From NCBI GenBank assembly GCA_047967505.1, contig CM106541.1: a DNA stretch of 64,000 nt; one strand, written 5' to 3'. How positions within the stretch are numbered: the first letter of the stretch is position 1; each line of letters starts with the position of its first letter. This stretch comes from Dipteris shenzhenensis (taxonomy: Eukaryota; Polypodiophyta; Polypodiopsida; Gleicheniales). Positions 40,513 through 53,027 of the stretch are shown here, one piece after another. The translations under genes and the position numbers were made by a program. The notes beneath the pieces were generated by a model, which was not told the origin of the DNA, made no database searches, and worked only from the letters and a program-made list of their open reading frames with translations.

Positions 40513-43475
40513 TTCCACTTTCTTCATTTGTTGTTTCTGTCATTAACAAGAATGAATTAAGTGTGTTTGAACACCGTGAATTGAGAATGTTGTTAGATAA
40601 TTTTAAGGACGTATTCCCAGCTCAACTGTCGGAAGGTTTACCTCCAGGACGGGCAGTAGATCATCGCATAAACTTAGTCCCAGGGGCTCAACCTATCAGT
40701 GTATCACCTTATAGGATGAGCCAGGTAGAGGAGGATGAGTTAGCTTTACAGCTTCAGGATTACCTGAATATGGGCTATATCCGCCCAAGTAAATCACCTT
40801 GGGGTGCACCTGTCCTCTTAAGAAAGAAGAAAGATTCTTCCTGGAGAATGTGTATAGATTATAAACGATTAAACAAAGTCACAATTAAGAACCGCTATCC
40901 TTTACCTCGTTCGGATGATTTGATAGACCGTTTGGTCGGAGCGAAGTATTTCACTAAGATTGATTTGCGTACGGGTTATCATCAAATCCGTATCTATGCC
41001 AAACACATAGATAGGACCGCATTCCGGACTAGGTATGGTCATTACGAGTTCCTCGTATTACCTTTTGGTTTGACCAATGCTCCTGCTACTTTTCAGCAGA
41101 TGATGAACGATTTGTTCAGGGATTTTCTGGGCAAATTTGTTGTAGTGTTCTTAGATGACATCTTGGTATATAGTCGAACACTTGAAGATCACATAGGACA
41201 CCTTCGAGTTGTCTTAGTTGTTCTAAGACAGCATAAGCTTTATGCCAAAATGAGTAAATGTGACTTCTTTATGAAAGAGATCATTTACTTAGGACACAAG
41301 ATTTCTTCTGACGGTATTAGCATTGATCTGGATCGTATCCAGAAGGTTTTAGAATGGCCTATCCCTCAGACTGTGAAACAACTTCGTTCTTTCCTAGGAT
41401 TTACGGTATTTCTTCGGAAATCTGTGCGTGATTATTCACATATCACGGCACCCTTGACAAACATATTGAAAGGTCGTGGACGCAGATCTACCCAGCCGAT
41501 CTCTTGGAATGATGCAATGAACAAGGCTTTTGAAACCTTGAAGTTTTCTATCAAGGAAGCACCCGTTCTTGCATTACCCGATCCTACCCGACCTTATGTT
41601 TTAGAGGTCGATGCGAGTGATTATGCGATTGGGGCAGCTCTATTCCAAGAGGGCAGACCTGTAGCTTTCGAGAGTAAGAAGCTAGACGACACTCAATATC
41701 GTTGGCCCACACTCGAGAAGGAACTTTATGCTGTAGTGTATGCTCTTAAAGTTTGGAGACACTACTTGTATGGTTCAAAGTTCCTTGTATTGACTGATCA
41801 TCAGTCAATTAAGTATGTGTGCGATGGATCAGAATTGAGAGGAAGGAAAGCTAGATGGGCAGAATTAATGCAGGATTTTGATTTCGAAATACGTTATCGT
41901 AAGGGTTCGTTGAATAGTGTGGCGGATGCCTTAAGTCGAGTTAAGTTTGTAAATGCTTTGTCATTTACGGAAATATCCTCCGACCTATTTCAATCCTTGA
42001 GAGGGCTATACGCAACTGATAGTCATTTCAGTTCTTATTGGCAGAGAGTCCAGGATGGGAGCTCCATAGTTGACCAGGACTCAGGGATTGTGCCACCTAT
42101 GGTACAGATGGCGGGAGGTCAGTGGATGATTAGGAACGGCTTACTGTTCCGGAATGAGAAAATTTGTGTACCTGATGTTCTGGACCTTAAATCCAAGATT
42201 CTCTGGGAATGTCATGATGCTCCTAGTGCTGGACATCCAGGTATACATAGGACTCTGTCTCTTGTGAAGCATACCTTTTATTGGTCTAAGATGCGTGCAT
42301 TTATTGAGAACTATGTAGTAGGTTGCCGGGTTTGTCAGGTTACTAAGGCCGAACGCCTTAGAAGCGCGGGCTTATTACAGCCATTACAGATTCCAGGTAA
42401 TAAATGGGAAAGTATTTCCATGGATTTTATTACTGGTTTGCCTCGAATGCGCAAGGGTCATGACTCCATTTGGGTCATAGTAGACCGTTTGACAAAAATG
42501 GCTAGATTCTTACCTACTAGAACAACTATTTCAGCTGTTCAGTTGGCTCACGAGTTTGTGGACCACTTGTTCAAGCTGTATGGTTTGCCATCTGACATAG
42601 TCAGTGACAGGGACTCAAAGTTTACAAGTACCTTTTGGACACTTGTATTTGAGAAGTTGGAAACTACTCTAAGTATGAGTTCCTCGGATCATGCACAATC
42701 CGATGGCAGTACAGAAAAGGTTAACCAGTTGGTTGAAGACATGCTTCAGGCATATGTATCTGAGAGACAGTCTTCATGGGAAGATTATCTACCTATGATT
42801 GAATTTGCTTACAACAGTGCAAAGCATTCTAGTACAGGTTACAGTCCTTTTATGCTTATGTACGGGTTTTAACCTAAGTCACCAGTTATGGTTGGATTAA
42901 AAGGGATTCAAAATGATGCTGCTAAGAACTTCTTGCTAGATATGCAAGAAATGTTGCAGTTTGCCAAGGAGTCTATTAGAAGTGCCCAAGATCGGGACAG
43001 ATTTTATGCTAATAGACATCGTTCACCCAGAGAGTTCTCTGAAGGAACGATGGTATATTTGCGAATTCGTAAGGAATCCAAGAGCCTAAGTACTGGTTTG
43101 GTTCCGAAATTATCCCTCAGATACTGTGGTTCTTTCAAGGTCATTAAAAGAATTGGACCAGTTGCATATCGACTAGAATTGCCTCCTGATGTTAAAATAC
43201 ATCCAGTCTTTCATGTCAGTAGATTGAAAGAAGTCTTGGGTGCAGATGATCAACTTGTTTCTCCTCATGAGATTATAGAAGTTACAGATTTGACTTTTAT
43301 TCCTCACGAACCTGAGTGTATTCTTGAATTTCGTGAAAGACAGATTCGTAATCGTACTATCACGGAGTACAAGATCAAGTGGAAGGATCGTGTTGAGGAG
43401 GATGCAACATGGGAGACATTACAAAACCTCCAAAGAACATTTCCAGATTTCTTAGCGAACTCAGGAGTGAGTTCT
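40482..43475 (+). pseudogene. Ty3/gypsy-2 pol: RT, RNase H, integrase, chromodomain (one stop)
   Basis: A single reading frame of 998 codons broken only by TAA at 42870. RT: SWRMCIDYKRLNKVTIKNRY, FTKIDLRTGYHQIRI, FLVLPFGLTNAPATFQQMMN, VVFLDDILVYS. RNase H: YVLEVDASDYAIGAALFQEG, PTLEKELYAVVYALKVWRHY, FLVLTDHQSIKYV, SLNSVADALSR. Integrase: HDAPSAGHPGIHRT with CRVCQ (zinc site), SMDFITGLP, VSDRDSKFTSTFW and SDGSTEKVNQLVEDML (DD35E). After the stop come YLRIRKESKSLSTGLVPKLS, HPVFHVSRLKEV and a chromodomain EPECILEFRERQIRNRTITE...EDATWE. All key residues are present. The best preserved element in the window. Confidence 0.93.
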
Positions 43476-43491
43476 TAGAGGAGGGGGAGTA

Positions 43492-44200
43492 TGTCATGTG
43501 CACGGATTGGTATCTGACGTGTACTAGGTACACAGAACTAGCTCAGGTTAGCCTGGGGAGGCTTAGAGCTAGGCAGGCTTGATTCTCGGGTTGAGTGGCA
43601 AGGGTACGAACTATTTATAGGTCTTCGCTATTTTTGGCGCCGAGGCCCGAGTCTATAAAAGAGGCCCAGGGGGTTTTCAGTTCTCAGTGTGCAGCTGGGA
43701 GTGTAGCTGGGAGCAAGTCTCGTTCCCAGGTGCCAGGTCTGTTCCTGGATTGAGTCGCGGACGCGCGCCTGCATCTTAGCATAGCCCAAGGCCCAGTGGC
43801 AGATCCAGGGCTTCACAGCGCCACCTGGTGGTATGGGACACCAGGCTGGTTTGGATCTAATTGGGAGTTCGTGCCAGTAGCTCAGCTTGTGGCTCGGAGG
43901 GGACATCTTCTGATTCGGGATCACATCCCATAGATGTCATGGTTGGGTGGTGAGCAGCCTGCTCAGATCTGATGTTGTGTGTGGTTGTTTTGCAGATCAG
44001 GGGTTTCAAGAGTGCTGGGATGTGTCAAAGAGGGTACCTGAGCAGAGGAAGTCTCAGCAAAACCCAAGTTGCCCAGGAGATAAAATTTACTTCTTGAGCA
44101 TGATCAGAATGTGGAGTTGGATCCATGCAAGCATGTAAATTTCCTTCCCTTTTCTTGAGACCTATGAGGTCCGAATCAGAGTTGTGAACCGGTACATACC
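43492..44200 (+). repeat. 3' LTR of gypsy-2 (right end uncertain)
   Basis: It starts TGTCATGTGCACGG right after the polypurine tract GAGGAGGGGGAGTA. A TATAAAA box at 43654-43660 followed by GC-rich sequence fits the LTR promoter. No second LTR copy exists in the window. The right end is a guess: ACCATTTGGTAACAAAAGGGC near 44197 weakly resembles an LTR/primer-site junction. The ORFs at 43628-43924 (-) and 43947-44138 (+) lie in the LTR and are not genes. Confidence 0.6.
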
Positions 44201-44489
44201 ATTTGGTAACAAAAGGGCAAAGTAGGTTCTCTTTCTACTCATGGATATCATCACACTATGATGTGAATAGCCATGCTAGTGATTGTTTAGTGCTTTGTGC
44301 GGGTAGCTTGTGTGCAGTCGGGAGTGTCTACCCATGAGAACACAATGAGTTGCCATTGTGGGGCTTATGCTCAACCTACTCAATTTTATTACTCCTTCCC
44401 AAAACAAGCTGTTTTGTAAGCATTATCGAATTGATGCGAGAGGAGTACTAAAGGCGTTTATTTTAGGAAGACTTTAAAATACTTTTAAA
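44201..44489. other. No feature recognised
   Basis: Spacer between the presumed gypsy-2 LTR end and a copia integrase relic; nothing recognisable. Confidence 0.4.
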
Positions 44490-44860
44490 GTAAGTCGTTA
44501 CCGTGGTTGAAAACTAAATTGGCTCATATCAAATGAGGGGGGAGAATATAAGTCAATAAAATTGATGGAATTGTGTAAAGACAAGTGAATTGAAAGAAAC
44601 AATCTACTTTTCATACTCTCTAGCAAAATGGTGTTGCTGAGCGCAAGACAAGTACATTAGGTGAAAATCTAGAGTATGCTTGAGGCCCCAAAATGTAATT
44701 AATTTTTTATGGGCTGAACTATGAAAGTTTGCATATCTCTATAATTGGAGTGCTACTAAAGTTGTGCTAAACAAAGCTGTGAAGAGGCATTTCTAATTCA
44801 TTTCTCTTGAAGAAGATGCGGATCTAGCATTATTATCCCACATGGGGTAATACTTCAAAA
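44490..44860 (+). pseudogene. Copia integrase relic
   Basis: Across changing frames one can read a degenerate copia integrase core: SYQMRGENISQ (for DRGGEYxS), then YFSYSLAKWCC/NGVAERKT (for PQQNGVAERKN), then INFLWAEL and YNWSATKVVLNKAVKR. These are in the right order and spacing for one integrase segment. Heavily decayed, with no LTRs attached. Confidence 0.6.
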
Positions 44861-45581
44861 AAAATTCCATAACAGGGAATTTAAAACCGCGATTGGTACC
44901 AAAGTCGACATTTTCTTATTCTCACGTAGAAAAATGCCATTGCAAACAACTCAAGTGATGCATTTTGGGTAAACCATATTAATTCAGTGGTGGACATCAA
45001 TTAACATAAGGTAGCATTAGATTGAGGGTACTCCATTACACACTTTATCAAAATATTATGGCCCCCTAACATGAGTGACTAGTATCTGGCTAAGATTTGG
45101 GTACATAGTTATAAGAAGATGAACTACATAAGGTAGCATTTGATTAAGGATACATTTAAAAAAACTTGTAGACATCGAAATCCAATGCGGTTCTTTTGTC
45201 TCGAAAATTGATAGTACACTATATTATTATAAATTTTGCAGATCTAAGCAAAATTTAAGCAATGCGTGTCCCCTTAGTGCAAGGAGTGACCAAGGGGATG
45301 TAGCCACATCGGCAATCATCACTAGTCACTATCCTTGTTGGGAGTGGAGTCAGCATGACCATTGGCTCCTTCCTACAGCATGGTCGGGCTCTAGGGAGGG
45401 ACGAAGGTTTGGCTTTGGTGAGTCTACAAAGCATCCATTATCGTTGCTACTTATTATCGGCCTCGGGACTTCGGACATCAATAGGCCCATTTCTTTCCAA
45501 TAGTGAATGTTTGAGATTGATGTCGAAGTATCTAGGCGTGTCAAGCATTGGATCTTTGGTACATTCATCCATGGGGTTGTG

Positions 45582-45755
45582 TGTGTGACAAGTTGGAGGC
45601 ATTAAAAAGAATGTTGTCGACATTGGCAGAAGTGTGAGAGCATTAGCGGAAGTGTGAGCGCGTTGATCGACGTGGGGTCGTGGGTGTGACAAGTTGGAGG
45701 CATTAAAAAGAATGTTGTTGACATTGGTGGAAGTGAGAGCATTGATGTCCATCAC
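45582..45755. repeat. Two-copy duplication, period about 100 bp
   Basis: GTGTGACAAGTTGGAGGCAT is followed by TAAAAAGAATGTTGTYGACA and TTGGYRGAAGTG in both copies. Confidence 0.85.
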
Positions 45756-46192
45756 ACTTGCATGCACAGGGTCCATGTCTCAGCTCTAGTATGGTGTCAC
45801 CCAAGATTCAGGGGGGTTGGTACATGCCATCTTCTAACATCTCGAGAAGACATTCCTAGTCGACAATCCATTCTGTATTATTAATAAATATGCACTTGCA
45901 AAAAAACATGAGCTACTCAGTCATATGTGATTCTTCATGTTGGTGGTCCCATAGGGTACATATAGATCCGTGTCGGACTTCAAATCTTTGGTGCTAACAT
46001 TCTTTGAGAGCATTTGGAAATAGGGTTGACCTAGACCCTTCATATCATACCCTAATATCTTGTGAAATGTGTACATACCATTGTGCTTCAATGCCTTACA
46101 CATGATAACTCTGCTTCCTACCCAGGCTATATATGTTTGAATGAGGTTGACAACAATTTGGATGCTTGTCCTAATTGTACAGCACACCACTT

Positions 46193-46271
46193 GCAAATGT
46201 AATTGGTAAAGTGAACCCCTCCTCTCTATAGAGCAAATGTAATTGGTAAAGTGAACCCTTGCACTCTATAA
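46193..46271. repeat. Two-copy tandem repeat, period about 41 bp
   Basis: GCAAATGTAATTGGTAAAGT plus GAACCCY and CTCTATA occur twice in direct succession. Confidence 0.9.
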
Positions 46272-47389
46272 AACAAAGGCCAAAGATGACAATTGCCAAA
46301 ACCTATCAATAAAAGGGGGCACTCTCATTTCTTTATGTCCCATTGATATATAAAACCTTGGTGCATGTAGGAATTCTTGGAACTTTTTTTGAAGGCCTCC
46401 CCTTACCCTTCTTTGCAAACTCACACTTGCAGCACATCATCAAACAACCATGGATAAAATTGGGTGCATAATTGCATTTACTTTTTACAATTTGTGCAAG
46501 CATGGATTTAAATAGCAACCATAAAGAAAATGGCTTTACTTTTTATGAGGACTTTCACATTATGTACCCATTTGTGGGGCAAAAGAGAGCACATTCTACA
46601 ATGACGAAAGTTCTAAGGTTGATACTTGCACTTCATTCAGTGTGAAACTTCAAAATTGGTTTACATTTCATACTCTAGTTCAAACATCGTGATTCTTGTA
46701 TTGGCTTTGAGTAATGTAGTATGTAGAATAAAAATATAAATTCTCGTAGTACCTATAAGAATGATATTGGTGGAGTAAGGGTCGAACAAGTAGCTTTACC
46801 AAGATTTTACAATGATGATTTGGTTCTAAAATATTTGCCAAAAACCAAGCTCTAACATAGTAAAGTATAGGGAAAAGAAGGTAAAGCTATACATTGCTTT
46901 CCTTTCAAGCCTCTCCAGCATGATAATTCTAAATAGTTATATAGCATGATCAAATTTTTAGGTGCAATTTCATTGAATTTGTCTTATATGTACCCAAGAA
47001 TAGATAATTCAAGAAGCGCAAGTTTGTCTTTTGGAGACTTGATCTACCATCGAGCGTTTGAGAGACCCACATACATGAGATTCATTAGTTGGAAACTATT
47101 GTGTATAAAAACCATTAATTTATTGTTATACTATAGGTAGTCTCATTAGGTTTAAGGTTACACCTCTCATATGCAAGAGAGTAACCACCTTGTATTAGTA
47201 TGGCTTTGATGCTCAACTCACTAGTGTCTATGAATGTGTCTGTGAATGTGTCACCCCTTGCTAGCGTCTACGTGAATCAATAAGAACAGTTTGGAAACTA
47301 ATACACATTAGTTTGTTAGGGGGACATAAATACATACAAAACCAACCACACTTTTTTTGCTGTGAAAGTATCACACACATGCGCGTGTG

Positions 47390-47770
47390 CGCACGTACAC
47401 GCACACACTCCTTTCTTTTTTCCATGCAACTTACATTCCTTCTCTTTTTACTCCTTTGTTAAAACTTTTTAAATTACCTCTCCCTTCTCTCTCTTTTGAA
47501 ATAAAACTTCCCCCCACACTCTCTACCCTTTCCCCCCTCTTTCTCCTAATTTCCCTCACACCCTTTCTCAAACCCCCCCCCCCCCTCCCCTTTTTAACCC
47601 CTAATCTGAACCTTGTTTCTAAACATTTCTCCTAATATTTTTCTATTTTTCCAAAATTTTTTTAAGTCTTCTTGAAGTTTCCCTACTTTTCTAAAATTTC
47701 CTAAAATTTTCCTATTGGTTTCCCCCTATTTTGTTTAATTTCCTTTTCTTATGTTTCTCTATCCCCCCCC

Positions 47771-47821
<51 letters not shown>

Positions 47822-48365
47822 CCCTTAGTTCATTCGATTTTCCTATTTTCCTCCTGTCACTAATCACTCCTCTCTCTCTCGCTCTAATTTTTCCTAATTT
47901 CCCTAAGTTCCACTCTCTCAAACTTCTCCTCTTCCTAAGTTTTGTTTTTCTCCCATTTTTCCCTATTTTTTCTAATTTTCTAGTTTTTTCTAATTGTTTC
48001 CTAATTGTTTTCTATTTTTCTCTAATTTCTTATAGTTTTTTCCTTTTTTTTGGGCTATTCTTCCAATTTTCCTTAAATCTTATCCTAATTTCCTATTTCC
48101 CCCTAGCTCTTCTGTACTTCTTCATATTTCTTCATATTTTCTAGTTCCTTCAAATCCTTTTATTTCCCCTAATTCTTCCTAAATTTTCTACATTTCCCTA
48201 TTGCTTCTAATTTTGTCCCTATTTCTTCGAGTTTTCCTATTCTTTATTTTCCCTATCTTCCCTTTGATTTCCTTAAATTTTTTGGAAATTACTCCCTATT
48301 TTGTACTCCTAAACACCCCCTTAATTTTGTTCCCCTAATTACACTCTCAACCCCCCTCGCCCTCG
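47390..48365. repeat. Long pyrimidine-rich tract on the + strand
   Basis: For roughly 950 bp the + strand is dominated by C and T, with words such as CCTAATTTT, TTCCCC, CTCTCTCT and TTTTTCC. It includes a C-run near 47574-47585, another near 47764, and a (CT)n run at about 47775-47814. The ORFs at 47387-47635 and 47731-48144 are Phe/Leu/Ser/Pro low-complexity artefacts of this composition. Confidence 0.9.
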
Positions 48366-48560
48366 CCTATCCCCGCCCCCTCAAGAACCTTAGTCTCGAC
48401 TCCATAACTAACCCTGACTATTAATGAGCTATTGAGGTTGATTATTAATGGACTATTCTCACTAGTTGTTTGAAAAGGGCAATAGTAGATGTTTGTAATT
48501 GATTTACTTTGACATTGAAAACTGGTCCAGTAGTATAATAGGATAGATGTTTGATAGGTT

Positions 48561-48561
<1 letters not shown>

Positions 48562-48594
<33 letters not shown>
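48562..48594. repeat. (AC)n microsatellite
   Basis: An uninterrupted AC run of about 33 bp directly abutting an LTR. Confidence 0.95.
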
Positions 48595-48598
<4 letters not shown>

Positions 48599-49377
48599 AT
48601 GAAATTGTATTTCTGATATTTCTTGCTATGGAAATTATTTTCTTTTAGTCAAGTGTGACTATGGCAAAGTATTCCATAGGAGCGCACGGATGCGGCGGGG
48701 GTCCTATGGATGCTTTGTGGGGTTTAGTTGGGGACACCTAACTACTTGCCAGGCTAGATGGCTAGTATTGTGGGTGACTCCATGTTAATACTAATGTTGC
48801 TAGTGTTACTGGTGTTATTGCCATTGGTCACAAGGTGTGTATTTTGATGTCTGTATATCAAGTGTACAACTGTGTTGGGATTAGTTGGTGTGATGATTCA
48901 TCAATTGATTGTAACAACTAACACAATTGGTGACTTGAGTATAGATGATGAGTTGGATAACGAGGAATGGAGATGGTGAAGGTGATTTGGATTGATTGAA
49001 GTATCTAATATTAGGCTGTCAAAGGCCATGGGCCATATTGTAAAGTAATAAATTTTAAGCCATGGGCTAATTTATTTTATTAATTGGGATGAGGGCATAT
49101 TAAGCCTTGTGATATTTTAAGCTCGTGGAGCTATGTTGAGCAATCCCTCTAATTATGAACAAGGGATGCTTTTGGATGTACTATTATTGGCTCTTTGCTT
49201 TTTGGAATTACAACTAGGTGGGAAGCAAGAGCCACCATCTAGGGGGGGGCAGATTGGACCCCATGCAGTGTCGCTCTCTCATTCTCTTCTCTTCTTCACT
49301 TGTTTCCTTGTTCTTGGTTTCTATGGTTTTGGTAAATCTTGAATTTGTAAGCATGTTTGATTTCAATTTTTGTAACA
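48595..49377 (+). repeat. Left LTR of the non-autonomous element
   Basis: 783 bp, from the equivalent of TGTTATGGAATTG (here AGTTATGAAATTG) to TTTGTAACA. Matches the right copy at high identity over the first 520 bp (for example CAAAGTATTCCATAGGAGCG and GATGATGAGTTGGATAACGA). Confidence 0.88.
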
Positions 49378-49390
49378 GTGGTATCAAAGC

Positions 49391-51817
49391 CTGCTGGCTA
49401 TGATCTAGCCTGACTGTGGGAGGTAAGCGAGTTTTTGCGGCTAGACCTACTCACGATGAAAGTACCATTACACTTAATGCTATGAAACATTGACTAGACT
49501 CAGAGAACACTTTCACTATGAAGCTACAAGAAAGGGCCCTCCAATGATAAAATGCTATCCACATGGGTGCCATGCAACTGCACGGCAACCTCGTCACCTC
49601 CACGAACCACTATCACGTTGCTCACCTGCAAGACAATGCAAACAACATCATTGGCCAAAACAATTTCATACTGAAAATAAGAAAGACAGGGTTGGAAATT
49701 AGCATCATGCGACCATATCCAAGTCTCGCGACTTGGGTCATAGAAACATGCTGGAGCTCTTCCTTCTTCTCTTCATGATATTATATTAGCCAAATTGTAA
49801 AGTAAAAAACACATAAAGTGATTTGTACACTAATGTACAACACATTCTTCAATGTGTACATCACGATGCCTTCTTCATTGACATAGTTGTTCTCATAATG
49901 TTCTTTTTTATTGTTTAGACTACTTGATCGCTAGGTTTTGAGTTTGTATGCAAAAGTTATCAAAGATGCTTCGAAAATCGATGCTACAACTGCGATTGAC
50001 AAAAATTGCCCACCCTCGCTTGTTCAAAGGGTATGCGCCAGTTCTTTTGAGTGGTTGGATCAATATATTTCAAATTCAGGTGAGAAATTTATGATTGTTT
50101 CTTTTCACTGCCTACTGTCAATGAATTGGTATTAGCAGGAAGATGAACAGCCATGACGAGAGATGACTTAACCTTAGGGCATGAGGACAGTAAAGATTCT
50201 TATTCTTATAGAATTAATGATATTTAAAGTAATAGTAGCATCATGTGATTTCAAGAATGGAAGTTGTATGAAAATCGTAACATGGATGTCGCTCTCCTAA
50301 GCGAGAGACCATGGCTACTTAATTTGGATGAAAGCAATAGGACTAAATCAAGAATCGAGACCTACAGATGAAATAAGGACAAATAGATACACTATATGCA
50401 TGTTATTGCTTTGACAACAATCAGTAATTTCTCTTGTTAGCTTAGTAGACACAATCAAGCATACAAGCATTGTGATGAGACGACCAAGGCATCTCTAGTT
50501 ACATCTTTTATCCTTCTTCTTTGATTTACTTATTTGTTTCTTCAAAGTTGCATATGATGAGGTCATTATAAAAGAGAGGCTCTGCAAGGAATCTGTTTTG
50601 AACCACAAAGTTATCAGACCGACTATTAAATGGGAAGCAAAAGAAAGTTGATTGGGGATCAACCAAGTAAGAAAAGATTTGGAAGGACAAAGGAGATACG
50701 TATCTATTTCCATATTTTGTGTTTTTCTATATTTTCAATTTTCTTACTCTTATTGAAATATTCCTATATAGAGACAAGAAAGAATGGTATGGCAACGGAA
50801 GGGAACAATTGAATTTGAAGAAGAGTGATATATCAAATTAAAATAGCATGAAAAAGAAAATAAAATATGATAGCCTATATGGGATCTAGGATAATCTAGG
50901 TGAGCTAAGAGTTTGTTATGATTAAATAATCATGATTATGTGCATTAATAAGGATAAGAAGACGTACATGCTGTTGTATGTATGAAATAAGAAATACAAT
51001 TACTTAGAGGTCTTGTATCCTCATAGCTTGCTAGAGTAGATGCCAATCCTAGCTTAATTATAGATAACAAAACTATTATTGTGCAATACATATGGTATGC
51101 TTCGATAAAGTGTTCTACTAATGTGAATTGAGTTGAAGAAAATTAAAGAGAAGAAGAAGCATATGACATTTTTGCTAAGTAAGAGGGATGGCATGATTGT
51201 TCGGTGGTGGCAAGCTTTTTGCTCTAGTAGTTTCTTTATGATGGAATTGCTTTTATAGGTAATGAAAAATAGTTGGTATGTCAGATAATATCTTCTATGT
51301 ATTTTCTAGCAGCTGAAGAAAATACATATTAGATCATTACTAGCTACCAACCTAGATTAGAAACTTTGACATGTGATTAGACAATGACGTACATATACCC
51401 TTCTGTTGATCATAGAATAGTATATGTCACTTATTGCTACTCACATCAAAAGAAAAAATAATTATGCTTTGTATTTGTTATTATCTCTCAATATCATATT
51501 AGTATGGGATGGTATAGAAGTTGAGAAATATGACAAATATAATGCTTGAACCTATAACAAAATAACATAAGCAATGAATAGATGTGGTATAGTACTTTCT
51601 CTTGGTATAGGATAAAAATAAAAGTAATCTTTCATGAGTTTTGAACTGGCTAAATTCATTATCTCTTGGTTAATGAGAGCTTAAGATCTCTTGAAGAAAA
51701 TTTTTTGACCATGATGATACTTGATGAATATCCAAGAGATTACTCTTCACATCTCTACTCATTGACTCGAAAAGTCAAATACACAACTGAGGTCAGTTGC
51801 AATCCAAGCAAGAGGGA
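49391..51817 (+). other. Internal region of the non-autonomous LTR element
   Basis: No retroelement protein is recognised. An ORF at 49938-50135 has KVIKDASKIDATTAIDKNCP and PSLVQRVCASSFEWLDQYIS, which reads like a fragment of a real protein of unknown family. The following GTGAGA suggests an exon end, so a captured gene fragment is possible. The rest is AT-rich without sustained ORFs. Confidence 0.45.
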
Positions 51818-52335
51818 TGTTATGGAATTGTATTTCCAATATTTCTTGCTATGGAAATTATTTTATTATAGTCAAGAGTGACTATGACAAAGTATTCCAT
51901 AGGAGCGCACGGACGTGGCAAGGGTCCTATGGATGCTTTGTGGGGTTTAGTTGGGGACGCCTAACTACCTGTGTTTTTGCCAATCTAGATGGTTAGTATT
52001 GTGGGTGATTCCATGTTAATACTAATGTCGCTAGTGTTGCTAATGTTATTGCAATTGGTCGCAAGGTGTGTATTTTGATGTCTGTATATCAAGCGTACAA
52101 CTGTGTTGGGATTAGTTGGTGTGATGATTCATCAATTAATTGTAACAACTAGCACAATTGGTGACTTGAGTATAGATGATGAGTTGGATAACGAGGAATG
52201 GAGATGGTGAAGGTGATTTGGATTGATTGAAGTATCTAATATTAGGCCGTTAAAGGCCATGGGCCATATTGTAAAGTAATAAATTTTAAGTCGTGGACTA
52301 ATTTATTTTATTAATTGGGATGAGGGCATACTAAG
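51818..52335 (+). repeat. Right LTR of the non-autonomous element, truncated
   Basis: It starts TGTTATGGAATTG and follows the left LTR up to GGGCATACTAAGC, where similarity stops about 260 bp before the LTR end. A small insertion relative to the left copy lies near 51972 (TGTGTTTTTGCCAATC). Confidence 0.88.
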
Positions 52336-53027
52336 CATGATTGATGTAAAATCTTTCTTTTGATAATAACATTGTTTTTCCCCTTTAGGAAGGAAGTGCC
52401 CTTGCCTTGCTTGAATTATATGTACTTTCCTTCTTTCATTATCTTACCATATTTGCAAAAACGTCATTCCAATGGCTTGATTGCATCAAATGCATTCATC
52501 ATTTTCCTGCTCTAAATTATCATAGCCACATTTGTGCATATCTTCATACATAACTAGAGAATGAAATTTTATGATTAAGAATTATGGATCCAAATTGGCA
52601 TCTTCATGTATGCTACATCGACAAGAAAGAACAATTTGATTAAAAAGCCCATGCAATACTGTTGTTTGAAAATATCTACTAGAATTTTACGCATCCTCTT
52701 CTTATTATTGATTAATATGATTTGGCACCATATTTCAATGGCCTCATACCTTAGTGCCACACCTTTGAACCTCCTTGCTTCAAGTTGATGCCACATTCAA
52801 TGCTGCACATTGTCCAAATACTAGGCTGCTCAACTCATTAATACTGCTTTCACTTCTTGAGCTTTGCTCATTTATTCTTTAACTTTATTTTGTCTACATT
52901 CAGCGTATGATTCAACGGAGTCAAATTTAAGATAGCCCTAGGTAGAATGCATGCCAACCACGTTCTTTTTGTTGACAAATCTAAATCTCTACTAACACTC
53001 ACTCCATTGGTTCCAATAAATACCAAA
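52336..53027. other. No gene recognised
   Basis: Spacer between two LTR elements; short ORFs only (52575-52796 -, 52606-52788 +) with no family motif. Confidence 0.5.

Larger units (their letters stand above)
44861..47340. other. Gene-free spacer with two local duplications
   Basis: No gene is recognisable. One duplication of about 100 bp has copies at about 45582-45650 and 45682-45750, sharing GTGTGACAAGTTGGAGGCAT and TAAAAAGAATGTTGT. A second has copies at about 46193-46230 and 46234-46271, sharing GCAAATGTAATTGGTAAAGT and GAACCC. The ORFs 45447-45776, 45921-46196 and 46333-46518 (all -) show no known domain; the first spans the duplication. Confidence 0.55.
48595..52335 (+). mobile_element. 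Non-autonomous LTR retrotransposon (no pol), right LTR truncated
   Basis: The left LTR (48595-49377) and the partial right LTR (51818-52335) match closely. A primer site TGGTATCAAAGC (49379-49390) follows the left LTR after one base, and a purine stretch AGCAAGAGGGA precedes the right LTR. The 2.4 kb between them has no gag, protease, RT or integrase motif, so the element would need proteins from a relative. The matching LTRs and the missing coding region fit the large non-autonomous class of plant LTR elements. Confidence 0.8.

Noticed and set aside
47387-48144. ORFs of 82 and 137 codons in the pyrimidine tract
   Set aside because: Phe/Leu/Ser/Pro low complexity forced by composition; no start context or family motif.
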